The notes under the pieces: model-generated
The model's input: only the letters and a program-made list of their open reading frames with translations
Database searches by the model: none
Told to the model about the DNA's origin: nothing
From: Flavobacterium akiainvivens
GTDB lineage: Bacteria; Bacteroidota; Bacteroidia; Flavobacteriales; Flavobacteriaceae
Assembly: GCF_001278115.1 (NCBI RefSeq)
Contig: NZ_LIYD01000005.1
Location: forward strand, 2,240,653-2,304,652
Direction of reading: 5' to 3'
Length of the DNA: 64,000 nt
In this document: one piece after another, positions 15,927 through 24,524 of the stretch
Position numbering within the stretch: the first letter of the stretch is position 1
How the letters are laid out: every line of letters begins with the position of its first letter
Program-made: the position numbers and the translations under genes

Positions 15927-16760
15927 TTATCCACCTATGCGAATGGTAGTCGTACCCATTTTAGTGTTGCCGCTTTGGTTGCCTGCCGGGCGGTTCATTT
16001 CGTTCATCTCTTCAAATTTCTTCTTCATGATGGCCTCATACTCGGCATAGGTAACTTTTTGCCCTTTTTTAGGCTTCTTAATTTCTGTCTTATCTTTGGG
16101 GTTAAGTGTTATTTTAGAGCAAAGCAGGGTTGTGCCCCTGTGGTTTATTTCAAGTATAAGCCCCGGAAGCCCCCAATAGTCAGATGGGCCGTGGCTTACC
16201 GGTATTTGTGGTGTATACCAGGCTGTAACTACTACATCTTTGGGCTCAGGCAATAAATCCAGTAGCCCTTTTTCCTTTTCTTCACCCTCGTTTTCAACAG
16301 GTTGCTGCACCTGCGGAATGTTGTACGTAGCCTTGTAGCAGGTATAATCACCTATCTTCTTGGTTTCGTTAGATAGTACCCACTGGTGTGTTTCAAGCGA
16401 ATCCTGAATAAGAAATTCTTTACCCATTAAGTCTTTTTCTTCCAAATAAGCTTTGTCTTTCAGGTTTTTATAAAGCTTGCCTCCGGCTATACTTAAGTTG
16501 TAGCCCCCTACCATAAGAGATGATTTATCAAGCTTTGCTTCCTCCTCATAAACCGATTCGGTTTTATTGAACACCATAGTGTAGGTTCTTTCGCTAAGCT
16601 TGGCAAGCTGTTCCTTAAGTCCGTCATCCATAGGCGGGCCGTCGTCACTTACGGTTATAGTCATTTTTGTTTTAGACTGGTAAACGGCCACCCCCTGAAA
16701 ATCCTGGGCTGTGGCGGCAACGGCAAAAAGCCCTGCCGCAATGCATAAAAGTTGTTTCAT
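15927..16760 (-). CDS. GLPGLI family secreted protein, copy 1
   Basis: 277 residues with a signal peptide (MKQLLCIAAGLFAVAATAQ). The diagnostic GLPGLI motif is in YWGLPGLILEIN (about residues 188-199), preceded by VVTAWYTPQIPVSHGPSDYW. It ends in a charged tail and no sorting domain. The family is restricted to Bacteroidota and has no known activity. Its stop lies 28 bases before the TonB receptor start, so the two are probably co-expressed. Confidence 0.9.
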   Translation of the reverse strand: MKQLLCIAAGLFAVAATAQDFQGVAVYQSKTKMTITVSDDGPPMDDGLKEQLAKLSERTYTMVFNKTESVYEEEAKLDKSSLMVGGYNLSIAGGKLYKNLKDKAYLEEKDLMGKEFLIQDSLETHQWVLSNETKKIGDYTCYKATYNIPQVQQPVENEGEEKEKGLLDLLPEPKDVVVTAWYTPQIPVSHGPSDYWGLPGLILEINHRGTTLLCSKITLNPKDKTEIKKPKKGQKVTYAEYEAIMKKKFEEMNEMNRPAGNQSGNTKMGTTTIRIGG

Positions 16761-16868
16761 AACGGTTGATTTTAATAGGAAGCCAATCTATAACTAAATT
16801 TTTAGTTATACAACTATTTTTTTAGTTAATATGAATTCACTTCATTTTCAACCTCTAACAAAACAGCA

Positions 16869-17774
16869 TTAGTCCATACGCGGAGGCCTGCCCCCCATAC
16901 GGCCGGGACCGCCCATTTCGCGCATTTCTTCCATTTTTTTGGCTACGGTTTCATCAAACTCAGTCTGCGTAACCTTTTTACCCTTGGTTGGCGCTTTAAT
17001 GGTTACTTTTTCTTTTACATTAAGCACCACCTTACTGCACAGTATAGTAGTACGGCCATCGGTTACCTCAAGTATAAGCCCCGGCAGGCCCCAATAGGTT
17101 TCAGGCCCCTGGCTTACAGGTATATCGGGTGTATACCATGCAGTTATGGTTATTTCCTTAGCCATTTCCATCTGATCCATAAAGTTGGTGCGCTTGGGTT
17201 CGCCCTCCTTGGTTTCTTCAGTTTTTTTGGCTTCTTCCTCCTTTTTAAGCTGCTCTTCGCTCTTAGGCCTCATGTTTCGGAAATCGCTCTGGCTGGCCGG
17301 CACTACTGCAGTAGCCTTGTAGCAGGTGTATGCACCAATTTTCTTGGTCTCGCCCTCCATTTTCCAGGCAATGTTGTGTAGGCTGTCGCTTATAAGAAAC
17401 TCTTTGCCAAATACTTCCTTTTCCTGGGCATAGGTTTTATCCTTAACGTTTTTATACAGCTTTCCACCCCCGCCCATAAAGTTTGCCATCATCCTGAAGC
17501 CGCCATTTTCGCCCGGTGCATCAAGCTTTTCTTCTTCGTTGTAAATAGAGGCTGTCCTGTCAAAATTCAGGATAAAGGTCTTTTCGAGCGCTTTTTTCAT
17601 GCGTTCTTCCATTTGTTTACGCATTTCGGGGGTAATTTCGCGTCCGCCCGGGCCACGCATTTGCCTCATTTCGGGCACGGATGTTTTGGTTTCATACACG
17701 GCCATACCCTGAAAATCCTGGGCATTTGCCGCCAAGCCTGTAAAGGCTGCTAAGAGGAAAAGTATTTTTTTCAT
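16869..17774 (-). CDS. GLPGLI family secreted protein, copy 2
   Basis: 301 residues, signal peptide MKKILFLLAAFTGLAANAQ, then the same plan as copy 1 (FQGMAVYETKTS, KEFLISDSLHNIAWKMEGETKKIGAYTCYKA, TAWYTPDIPVSQGPETYW, WGLPGLILEVTD). It has Met/Gly/Arg-rich and Lys/Glu-rich insertions (about 35-55 and 165-200) missing in copy 1. The pair clearly arose by tandem duplication. A -7 box at 17851-17858 probably drives the leftward three-gene unit. Confidence 0.9.
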   Translation of the reverse strand: MKKILFLLAAFTGLAANAQDFQGMAVYETKTSVPEMRQMRGPGGREITPEMRKQMEERMKKALEKTFILNFDRTASIYNEEEKLDAPGENGGFRMMANFMGGGGKLYKNVKDKTYAQEKEVFGKEFLISDSLHNIAWKMEGETKKIGAYTCYKATAVVPASQSDFRNMRPKSEEQLKKEEEAKKTEETKEGEPKRTNFMDQMEMAKEITITAWYTPDIPVSQGPETYWGLPGLILEVTDGRTTILCSKVVLNVKEKVTIKAPTKGKKVTQTEFDETVAKKMEEMREMGGPGRMGGRPPRMD

Positions 17775-17850
17775 TTCGAAATGTAGGTTTATAGCACTTT
17801 AGACTACTAAAACGGCGTTTAGTTACATGGGTTTAGCAATTAAAGTGCAT

Positions 17851-17858
17851 CAAAAGTA
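17851..17858 (-). promoter_or_regulatory. -7 box for the GLPGLI/TonB unit
   Basis: On the minus strand TACTTTTG fits TAnnTTTG exactly, 77 bases before the GLPGLI copy 2 start. The divergent gene at 17959 has a near-match (TACTTTTA) at about 17942-17949 on the plus strand. Confidence 0.45.
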
Positions 17859-17958
17859 CAAAGGCGGGCTATACACGGCTTTAAAATATAGGCGAACCCC
17901 CCATTTTTGTCCCTCAACGGGCGTACCCGTGCCATAAATTGCTACTTTTACACCTTGT

Positions 17959-18756
17959 ATGAAAAAGTTTCTGCTACTACTGCTTTTAACAACCTTACCT
18001 GCTATGGCACAAGAACTTGCCGTACCGGTAAGGCTCATGGCAAACCCCAAGCCCGCTACCGAAACCTTTGTGGGTACCGATGCTTTTGGGTGGCAGTATA
18101 CCATTGCCAATAATGAGTTCCGCAAGCAGAAAGACGGTAGGGTACTGAAGTATAAAAACGTGGCGCTGGGCGATATTTATCGGGCCGACCTGCAAAACCC
18201 ACTGCAGATTGTGCTCTTTTACAGGAAGTTTAATACCGTGGTATTGCTTGATAACCAGCTTAACGAAACCCTGAACATTAACTTTAGTAACCTGCCCAAC
18301 AACCAGCCTGAATTAATAGTGGAGGCTACAGGGCTCGCCAGCCAAAACCGCCTGTGGCTGTATGATGTTACTACCCAGCAAATTGGCCTGTATGATACAG
18401 CAAAGAATACCTTTCGCACTGTAACGCCGCCATTTAAAGACGGCCTGAAATTTTACCAGAGCGACTACAACTACTTTTACTGGATAGACAATACCGGTAC
18501 CTGCTATGCCGTAAACCTGTTTGGCAACGTAACGCCACTGGGCACCGTGCCGGAGTTTAAAGCCGCGCAATTGCTGGATTCTGCTAACATTTTGATAAGC
18601 ACCGCCGAAGGCCTTTTTGAGTACAACCTGCCGCAGCAAAGCCTTAAAAAGGTGGCCGTGGTTGAAAAAACGTTTGGCTCGTTTTACTATAAAGACCAAA
18701 TTTTGTCTATTTTTACCAACGACCAGATAATACAGTACAAAATAAAATTACCATAA
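17959..18756 (+). CDS. Exported protein of unknown function, β-propeller-like
   Basis: 265 residues with a signal peptide (MKKFLLLLLLTTLPAMAQ). The mature part shows repeated short β-strand blocks ending in W/Y-D/N patterns (NRLWLYDVTTQQIGLYD, FYWIDNTGTCYAVNLFGN, GLFEYNLPQQSLKKV) that suggest a small β-propeller. The stop codon abuts the ATG of the deoxynucleoside kinase gene (TAAATG), so the two are co-transcribed. No family name can be given. Confidence 0.8.
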   Translation: MKKFLLLLLLTTLPAMAQELAVPVRLMANPKPATETFVGTDAFGWQYTIANNEFRKQKDGRVLKYKNVALGDIYRADLQNPLQIVLFYRKFNTVVLLDNQLNETLNINFSNLPNNQPELIVEATGLASQNRLWLYDVTTQQIGLYDTAKNTFRTVTPPFKDGLKFYQSDYNYFYWIDNTGTCYAVNLFGNVTPLGTVPEFKAAQLLDSANILISTAEGLFEYNLPQQSLKKVAVVEKTFGSFYYKDQILSIFTNDQIIQYKIKLP

Positions 18757-19371
18757 ATGCATATTGCCGTTGCAGGAAACATAGGTGCCGGAAAGACCAC
18801 GCTTACAGCACTTTTGGCCAAACATTTTAAATGGGAACCCCATTATGAAGATGTGGTAGACAACCCCTATCTTGACGATTTTTACCACCAGATGGAGCGC
18901 TGGAGCTTTAACCTGCAAATCTACTTTCTTAACAGCAGGTTTAGCCAGGTACTGCAATTTCGCGAAAGTGGCAAGAACATAATACAGGATCGCACAATTT
19001 ATGAGGACAGCCATATTTTTGCACCAAACCTGCACGCCATGGGCCTTATGACCAACCGCGACTTTAACAACTATACCGCGCTTTTTGACCTTATGGAGCG
19101 TTTTGTTGGTGCACCTGATTTGCTTATTTACCTGCGCAGCAGCATACCTAACCTGGTGAAACACATACACAAACGCGGCCGCGACTACGAAAACTCAATA
19201 TCTATTGAATACCTGAGCCGCCTTAACGAACGCTATGAGGCTTGGATTCAGGGGTATGATAAGGGTAAACTGCTTATTATTGATGTAGATAACAACAATT
19301 TTGTAGACAACCCCGAAGACCTGGGCGACATCATAAACAAAATAAACGCCGAACTTAACGGCCTGTTTTAA
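18757..19371 (+). CDS. Deoxynucleoside kinase
   Basis: 204 residues of the dNK/dGK-dCK family, which phosphorylates deoxynucleosides in salvage. Visible are the P-loop GNIGAGKTT (about 7-15), the EDVVDNPYLDDFY substrate-side motif, DRTIYEDSHIFAP (the DR-S/E catalytic motif, about 68-80) and the lid R-rich segment KRGRDYE. Length and motifs are complete. Which deoxynucleoside it prefers cannot be read from sequence. Confidence 0.9.
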   Translation: MHIAVAGNIGAGKTTLTALLAKHFKWEPHYEDVVDNPYLDDFYHQMERWSFNLQIYFLNSRFSQVLQFRESGKNIIQDRTIYEDSHIFAPNLHAMGLMTNRDFNNYTALFDLMERFVGAPDLLIYLRSSIPNLVKHIHKRGRDYENSISIEYLSRLNERYEAWIQGYDKGKLLIIDVDNNNFVDNPEDLGDIINKINAELNGLF

Positions 19372-19450
19372 TAAGTTTAGGATTATTTTAAAAACCTTTC
19401 AGTATCAATGCAGTAACTTTAAGTATTAACAACTTTTAAACTGCAATACC

Positions 19451-19711
19451 ATGAAAAAGTTACTGATAATTTTTGCAATAACCGCAGCATTTGCATCGTG
19501 TAAAGACAAAGATCCTAATACCACAACGGTTACAACCGAAGAAAAAACAACGGTAGACACTATAGACAACCGTGTGCGTACTGAAACTAAGGTTACCCAC
19601 ACCACCGAGACAGATACTACAAAAAGCACCATTACCGGTGGAGATGTAAATGTTGAAAGCCAGGAACAAAACGCCAAGCGGCTTAAGCAGGAAAAAAAGA
19701 AAGAAGAATAG
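19451..19711 (+). CDS. Small Thr-rich lipoprotein
   Basis: 86 residues. The signal peptide ends in a lipobox (FASC, Cys17). The mature chain is low-complexity, rich in Thr/Asp/Glu/Lys, ending in a lysine/glutamate tail. Probably a lipid-anchored periplasmic or surface protein without an enzyme domain. A clean terminator follows directly. Confidence 0.75.
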   Translation: MKKLLIIFAITAAFASCKDKDPNTTTVTTEEKTTVDTIDNRVRTETKVTHTTETDTTKSTITGGDVNVESQEQNAKRLKQEKKKEE

Positions 19712-19713
19712 TG

Positions 19714-19738
19714 AAAAGCCCCGTAAACAGGGGCTTTT
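19714..19738 (+). terminator. Intrinsic terminator
   Basis: AAAAGCCCC / GGGGCTTTT with a 7-base loop just after the small lipoprotein gene; the symmetry also allows leftward use by the gene at 19743-19982. Confidence 0.85.
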
Positions 19739-19742
19739 GCTG

Positions 19743-19982
19743 TTATTCAGCAGTATACAATTCACCGCGGTGGGGCTTGAGCGCATCGCGCACGGGTATC
19801 ATAAAATCATCGGTTACCACCATCCAGGCAATGCTGTGCATATCTGTAACTGCCTCAAAGCCCGTAGTATTGAGCGGTAGTTTTTCCATTGCAATAAATT
19901 CCTTAAGGTGAACTACATGATGCTCAGCGGTTTTGGCCGCAGCCGGGCCCCTAAAATCCCATATCAGTTTTATTTGGCGCAT
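19743..19982 (-). CDS. Conserved small cytoplasmic protein
   Basis: 79 residues (MRQIKLIWDFRGPAAAKTAEHH...). No signal peptide or membrane segment; compact α/β composition with several His. I have the impression of a conserved flavobacterial family but no function. Its stop lies four bases from the shared terminator and its start at 19982 leaves about 90 bases to the divergent DUF2891 gene, consistent with a real gene. Confidence 0.6.
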   Translation of the reverse strand: MRQIKLIWDFRGPAAAKTAEHHVVHLKEFIAMEKLPLNTTGFEAVTDMHSIAWMVVTDDFMIPVRDALKPHRGELYTAE

Positions 19983-20072
19983 GTTTTTTGAGTGACAAAG
20001 TTGCTAAGTAGCAAAGGTACAAAGTTTTATAATACCCCTAAATTCCTTACATTTGGCTTTAATCTTAGCCCA

Positions 20073-21128
20073 ATGAAACACCTCGTTTACATCGCATTAC
20101 TTTCATTTTCAACCACTTTCAGTCAGCAACTAAACTTAGAGCAGGCCAACCGCCTATCTACGCTTCCGCTGAAATGCCTGCAACAGGAATACCCCAATAA
20201 AACCGGGCAAATGCTGGCCGACTCTACCGAAATCGCATCGCCAAAAACCTTACATCCTGCGTTTTACGGCTGTTTCGACTGGCATTCGTCCGTCCACGGG
20301 CACTGGAGCCTGGTATATTTACTAAAGCATTTTCCCAAGCTCGAAAACCGCAATGAAATCATCAACAAACTGAAAATCAACCTGTCACAAGCCAACATAG
20401 CGCAGGAAATAGCTTACCTCAACAAGCCCCACGAGAAATCGTACGAGCGCACCTACGGCTGGACGTGGCTCCTTAAATTGCAGTTAGAACTGGAAACCGG
20501 TACCGAACCCTGGGCTAAAGACCTGGCTACCAACCTAAAACCACTCACTAACCTGCTGATTGAGCGTTATATAGAGTTCCTGCCCAAGCTTAACTATGCG
20601 CTTAGGGTGGGCACCCATGCCAATACTGCCTTCGGGCTATCCTTTGCGTGGGATTACGCCCTGTATTCCAACAACATAGCACTACAAAACAGTATAAAAA
20701 CCAATGCGTTACGCCTGTTTAAGGCCGACCGTGACTGCCCGTTTGACTGGGAGCCATCGGGTACCGATTTCCTTTCTCCATGCATGGAAGAAATAGGCCT
20801 CATGCAGCGCATTATGCCTGAAAACGAGTTTCTTACATGGCTTAAAAGCTTCGCACCCAGGCTGTTTGATAAGAAATACAACTGGGAACCCGGCAAGGTA
20901 TCAGACCGTACCGATGGCTACCTGGTGCACCTCGACGGGCTTAACTTTAGCCGCGCCTGGAACCTGTACCGCCTGGTTAAGCAGTTTCCCAGGCAGTTAG
21001 GCCACTTAAAACCATTGGCCAACAAGCACTTGCAATACTCTCTTGGCGCTATAACCGACGGAGATTACATGGGCGAACACTGGCTGGCATCATTTGCACT
21101 TTATGCCTTTGACGAAGCTTCAGAATAG
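20073..21128 (+). CDS. DUF2891 family exported protein
   Basis: 351 residues from the ATG at 20073, preferred over 19992 because it opens the signal peptide MKHLVYIALLSFSTTFSQ. The mature part is α-helical and Trp-rich with HPAFYGCFDWHSSVHGHW, YGWTWLLKLQ, HANTAFGLSFAWDYA and DWEPSGTDFLSPC, which mark DUF2891. The (α/α) barrel-like pattern with acidic/His clusters resembles glycan-active enzymes, but no activity is established. Confidence 0.85.
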   Translation: MKHLVYIALLSFSTTFSQQLNLEQANRLSTLPLKCLQQEYPNKTGQMLADSTEIASPKTLHPAFYGCFDWHSSVHGHWSLVYLLKHFPKLENRNEIINKLKINLSQANIAQEIAYLNKPHEKSYERTYGWTWLLKLQLELETGTEPWAKDLATNLKPLTNLLIERYIEFLPKLNYALRVGTHANTAFGLSFAWDYALYSNNIALQNSIKTNALRLFKADRDCPFDWEPSGTDFLSPCMEEIGLMQRIMPENEFLTWLKSFAPRLFDKKYNWEPGKVSDRTDGYLVHLDGLNFSRAWNLYRLVKQFPRQLGHLKPLANKHLQYSLGAITDGDYMGEHWLASFALYAFDEASE

Positions 21129-21299
21129 GCTAAAAAACGCTTAATTTTTCACTTTTAGATTTCGAAATTGGCTAAAGCGTTTCACGTTTCAGGTTTAAAG
21201 TTTCAGGTTTTGGACCGGATAAAAACCATCAAGTTGAATTTATGGAATAAGGGAAGCCAAAATCCGGACAAGAAAATATTTTGATTTATTGCCTGAAAA

Positions 21300-21325
21300 A
21301 AAATTCACGATATATCGTGAATTTT
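21300..21325. repeat. 26-bp perfect palindrome, copy 1
   Basis: AAAATTCACGATA / TATCGTGAATTTT, preceded by GCCTGAAAAA. An identical palindrome lies at 21443-21468 with the same CCTGAAAAA lead. Both lie between two convergent genes, so an operator is less likely than a hairpin or a dispersed repeat. Between them is a small GGGGTTACTTTTTT terminator-like hairpin (21362-21390). Confidence 0.85.
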
Positions 21326-21442
21326 GATCGTAAATAGAGAAAATCAAACTTCATAAACTAACCCCGAAAGCAATTTTTCGGGGTTACTTTTTTACGGCAA
21401 TAAATTTCCATCCCTAAAATTATTCCGCCTGCCCCTGAAAAA

Positions 21443-21468
21443 AAAATTCACGATATATCGTGAATTTT
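21443..21468. repeat. 26-bp perfect palindrome, copy 2
   Basis: Identical to 21300-21325 including the upstream CCTGAAAAAAA. Copy spacing is 143 bp. It could act as a bidirectional terminator (A-run left, T-run right) or as a protein-binding palindrome. Confidence 0.85.
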
Positions 21469-21480
21469 AGTCAAAAGTCA

Positions 21481-21560
21481 TTTAGTCAAAGGTCGAAAGT
21501 CATAAAGCCTTGTAGCAATTACCACCCTTTCGACTTTAAGACTTTCGACCTTCGACTAAA
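21481..21560. repeat. Imperfect inverted repeat
   Basis: TTTAGTC and AAGGTCGAAAGTC (21481-21501) pair with GACTTTCGACCTT and GACTAAA (21540-21560). It lies just after the stop end of the SDR gene and probably functions as a transcript-end hairpin or is a dispersed repeat. Confidence 0.7.
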
Positions 21561-21568
21561 TAACGACT

Positions 21569-22348
21569 TTAGCTCATCAGCTTCTTCGCAATAGGCGGCT
21601 GGCCGGTCTTGGCCATAAGCCCGCCGTCGGCAACAATGGTAGTACCGTTTACATAGCTCGACTCGTCCGATGCTAAAAACGCCACTACAGTAGCAATCTC
21701 CTCCGGCTTGCCCACACGCCCTGCCGGTATGGCATCGTGGTAGGCCTGTAGTATATCATCGGTCAGTGCGGCTTTAAGCAGTGGGGTTTCAATAGGGCCT
21801 GGGCACACCGCATTACAGCGAATCTTATCCGGCCCGTGGTCATTCGCCACAATGCGCGTCAGGTTAATAACCGCCGCCTTGGCCGCATTGTAGCTCGCCA
21901 TGGCATAGTCGGCGCCCAGCCCGCTTATAGAGGCCGTGTTTACTATGCTGCCCCCGCCCTGCTTTTTCATAACGGGTATGGCATACTTGCAGCCCAAAAA
22001 TACCCCGTCGGCATCAATGGCAAACACCTTGCGCCAGTCTTCCAGCTTCATATCGGGTATCAGCGCAAAGCCGCCTATCCCCGCGTTATTGTGCAGTATA
22101 TCAAGCCTCCCAAAGGCCGTAACGGTGTCTTCCACCATCTTTTTAACGTCTTCCTCGCTGCTAACGTCAACCTTTATGGTCAGCACGGCATCGCCATACT
22201 GGTCTTTCATGGCTTTAAGCCCCGCCTCGTCCATATCGGCCACGGTAACTTTAGCGCCTTCTTCAATAAAAATCTTCACAGTAGCTTTCCCAATGCCGGA
22301 AGCCCCACCGGTAACAATGGCAACTTTGCCTTCAAATCGGTTTTTCAT
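21569..22348 (-). CDS. SDR family oxidoreductase
   Basis: 259 residues, classical short-chain dehydrogenase. The TGGASGIG cofactor motif is at about 14-21, VADMDEAG suggests preference for NAD(H) (acidic residue after β2), NNAG is at about 88-91, the catalytic Ser is in NTASISG, and Tyr/Lys in the SYNAAKAA motif (YxxxK). The C-terminus has the usual PGPIETPLL and GRVGKPEEIA. The substrate is unknown. Monocistronic and flanked by repeats on both sides. Confidence 0.92.
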   Translation of the reverse strand: MKNRFEGKVAIVTGGASGIGKATVKIFIEEGAKVTVADMDEAGLKAMKDQYGDAVLTIKVDVSSEEDVKKMVEDTVTAFGRLDILHNNAGIGGFALIPDMKLEDWRKVFAIDADGVFLGCKYAIPVMKKQGGGSIVNTASISGLGADYAMASYNAAKAAVINLTRIVANDHGPDKIRCNAVCPGPIETPLLKAALTDDILQAYHDAIPAGRVGKPEEIATVVAFLASDESSYVNGTTIVADGGLMAKTGQPPIAKKLMS

Positions 22349-22491
22349 TTGTCTGTATGGTTTATAATTTATTTGTGTCTTATAAAGTTACCCCTATAAA
22401 ACCATGAAAAGAAGGCTTTTGTGCTTCATTTAACAGCAATGGTTATACAAGTTCACAGTCGCAGTCACAGTTTTCAGAAACGGAGCGCAGA

Positions 22492-22509
22492 TCCCGATAG
22501 CTATCGGGA
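22492..22509. repeat. 18-bp palindrome TCCCGATAGCTATCGGGA
   Basis: A perfect palindrome in the 510-bp gap 22349-22858. That gap also contains two short hairpins (CGACCC...GGGTCG at 22571-22587; AGCCCCGG...CCGGGGT at 22596-22617) and the inverted-repeat unit at 22700-22801. No gene is visible in the gap. Such palindromes recur in Bacteroidota genomes. Confidence 0.75.
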
Positions 22510-22699
22510 CGGATTGGGCGGATTTACACGGATTTTGTAGAAAGAAAGCGCTTTAGGCAAAACGTCCCACCGACCCTGAAGGGGTCGCGTATATTAGCCC
22601 CGGATGAAATCCGGGGTGGTGTAACATGGGAAACGACACCCCCACTCAATCTCCGGGGGCTATCCACCCTTTTCAGTTTTTCTTTAGGGTATGAGTGGC

Positions 22700-22801
22700 A
22701 TTCCCCTCCCTCGGAGGGGTGGCGAAGCCGGGGTGGGTTTTGAAGTTATTAAACTAAACTGCCCACCCCGCCCTACGGGCACCCCTCCGAGGGAGGGGAA
22801 T
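22700..22801. repeat. MITE-like inverted-repeat unit
   Basis: The arms 22700-22737 and 22758-22801 are about 38 bases each, near-perfect reverse complements (ATTCCCCTCCCTCGGAGGGG at the outer end, GGGGTGGG inside), around a 20-base A+T spacer. Each arm is itself partly palindromic. This is a second sequence family of G+C-rich, self-complementary ends, related in style to those around the DUF559 unit in metH, but with no nuclease inside. Confidence 0.8.
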
Positions 22802-22858
22802 AACAACGCCAACAACCCGCAACTCGCAACTCTCAACTAAAAACACTAATTTTGCCCC

Positions 22859-24412
22859 ATGCCAAGAGAACTCCAATTACAGGTAGCCCCAGAAGTAGCC
22901 GCGCAAATGCCGCTGCTAACCGCCCACGTGGCCAAATTAATGCACATAAGCCCGGCTGAAATAAAGCACATTACCATACTGAAACGCAGTATAGATGCGC
23001 GCCAGCGTGCCATTAAAATAAACCTTAAGGTGGCGGTATACCATAATGAGGAGTATGTGGAGAACCCTATACCCCTGCCGGAATACAAGGATGTAACCAA
23101 CGCTAAGGAGGTTATAATCATAGGTGCCGGGCCAGCGGGGCTGTTTGGCGCACTACAGCTTATAGAGCTGGGCCTGCGCCCGATAGTACTGGAACGCGGT
23201 AAAGACGTGCAGGAACGCCGCCGCGACCTCAAGGCCATTAACCGCGACCACGTTGTGGGCGAAGACTCTAACTACTGCTATGGCGAAGGCGGTGCCGGTA
23301 CCTATAGCGACGGTAAGCTGTACACCCGCAGCAAGAAACGCGGCGATGTAGACCGCATACTGCGCCTGTTTGTGGCCTTTGGCGCCAGCGAGGAGATATT
23401 AATCGAAGCCCACCCGCACATTGGCACCAACAAGCTGCCCAAGATTATTAAGGCCATGCGTGAGAAGATAATCGAATATGGCGGGGTGGTAAAATTTGAT
23501 ACCCGTGTAACCGATATTTTAGTGAAAGCCAATGCCGTGGAAGGGGTGCAGACCCAAAACGGCGACATTATAAAAGCCGATAAAATCATCCTGGCTACCG
23601 GCCACTCGGCCCGCGATATATTTGAATTGCTCGACCGCAAAAAGATTTTTATAGAAGCCAAACCGTTTGCCCTGGGCGTTCGTGCAGAGCATCCGCAAAC
23701 GCTTATTGACAGTATACAGTACAGCTGCGACTTTAACACCGGCCGTAGCGAGTTCCTTCCCCCTGCACCTTATGCCATTGTAAAGCAGGTGGCGGGCCGT
23801 GGCATGTATTCGTTTTGTATGTGCCCCGGCGGCGTTATAGCCCCGTGTGCCACCAGCCCCGGCGAGGTGGTTACCAACGGGTGGAGCCCCAGCAAGCGCG
23901 ACCAGGAAACCGCAAACAGCGGTATTGTGGTAGAGCTGAAGCTGGAAGACTTTAAGCCCTTTGCCAAATTTGGCGCCCTGGCGGGGATGGAATTCCAAAA
24001 GGCAATAGAGCAGAAAGCATGGCTCCTGGCAGGCGAAACCCAGCGTGTACCCGCACAGCGCATGGTTGATTTTACCCAAAGTAAACTGTCGGCCGATATA
24101 CCTAAAACATCTTACGTGCCTGGCACCACTTCGGTAGAATTGGGGCAGGTATTCCCCGGGTTCCTAACGCAAACCCTGCGCGAAGGCTTTAAGGAGTTTG
24201 GCAAATCCATGCGCGGCTACCTTACTAACGATGCCATACTGCACGCGCCGGAATCGCGCACCTCATCGCCCGTACGTATACCGCGCGACCCGGAAACACT
24301 TGAACACACCCACATTAAGGGCCTTTACCCTTGCGGGGAAGGTGCCGGTTATGCCGGGGGCATTATTTCTGCCGCCATAGACGGCGAGAAATGCGCGTTG
24401 AAGTGTGTTTAG
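22859..24412 (+). CDS. FAD-dependent dehydrogenase of the COG2509 type
   Basis: 517 residues. An N-terminal α/β domain (1-80) precedes the dinucleotide motif EVIIIGAGPAGLFGALQL (about 83-100), then LERGKDVQERRRD, CYGEGGAGTYSDGKLYTR, ATGHSARDIFELL and the C-terminal flavin-contact segment GLYPCGEGAGYAGGI. The family is annotated only as uncharacterised FAD-dependent oxidoreductase. It stands alone between two repeat-rich gaps. Codon use is relatively G+C-rich compared with the right half of the window. Confidence 0.85.
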   Translation: MPRELQLQVAPEVAAQMPLLTAHVAKLMHISPAEIKHITILKRSIDARQRAIKINLKVAVYHNEEYVENPIPLPEYKDVTNAKEVIIIGAGPAGLFGALQLIELGLRPIVLERGKDVQERRRDLKAINRDHVVGEDSNYCYGEGGAGTYSDGKLYTRSKKRGDVDRILRLFVAFGASEEILIEAHPHIGTNKLPKIIKAMREKIIEYGGVVKFDTRVTDILVKANAVEGVQTQNGDIIKADKIILATGHSARDIFELLDRKKIFIEAKPFALGVRAEHPQTLIDSIQYSCDFNTGRSEFLPPAPYAIVKQVAGRGMYSFCMCPGGVIAPCATSPGEVVTNGWSPSKRDQETANSGIVVELKLEDFKPFAKFGALAGMEFQKAIEQKAWLLAGETQRVPAQRMVDFTQSKLSADIPKTSYVPGTTSVELGQVFPGFLTQTLREGFKEFGKSMRGYLTNDAILHAPESRTSSPVRIPRDPETLEHTHIKGLYPCGEGAGYAGGIISAAIDGEKCALKCV

Positions 24413-24524
24413 ATTTTCGATTGTTGGATTTTTAGACTATTCGATTTTCGACAGGGCATTTTCCGATGCTGTTTGTCATTTGCTTTGCCAATTCGGCTAA
24501 AGCCTCGTGTCGAACGAAGTTTCT

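Noticed and set aside
21300..21468. Operator pair for a regulator
   Set aside because: Both palindromes lie between gene 3' ends, with no promoter for either neighbour; hairpin or repeat function is more likely.
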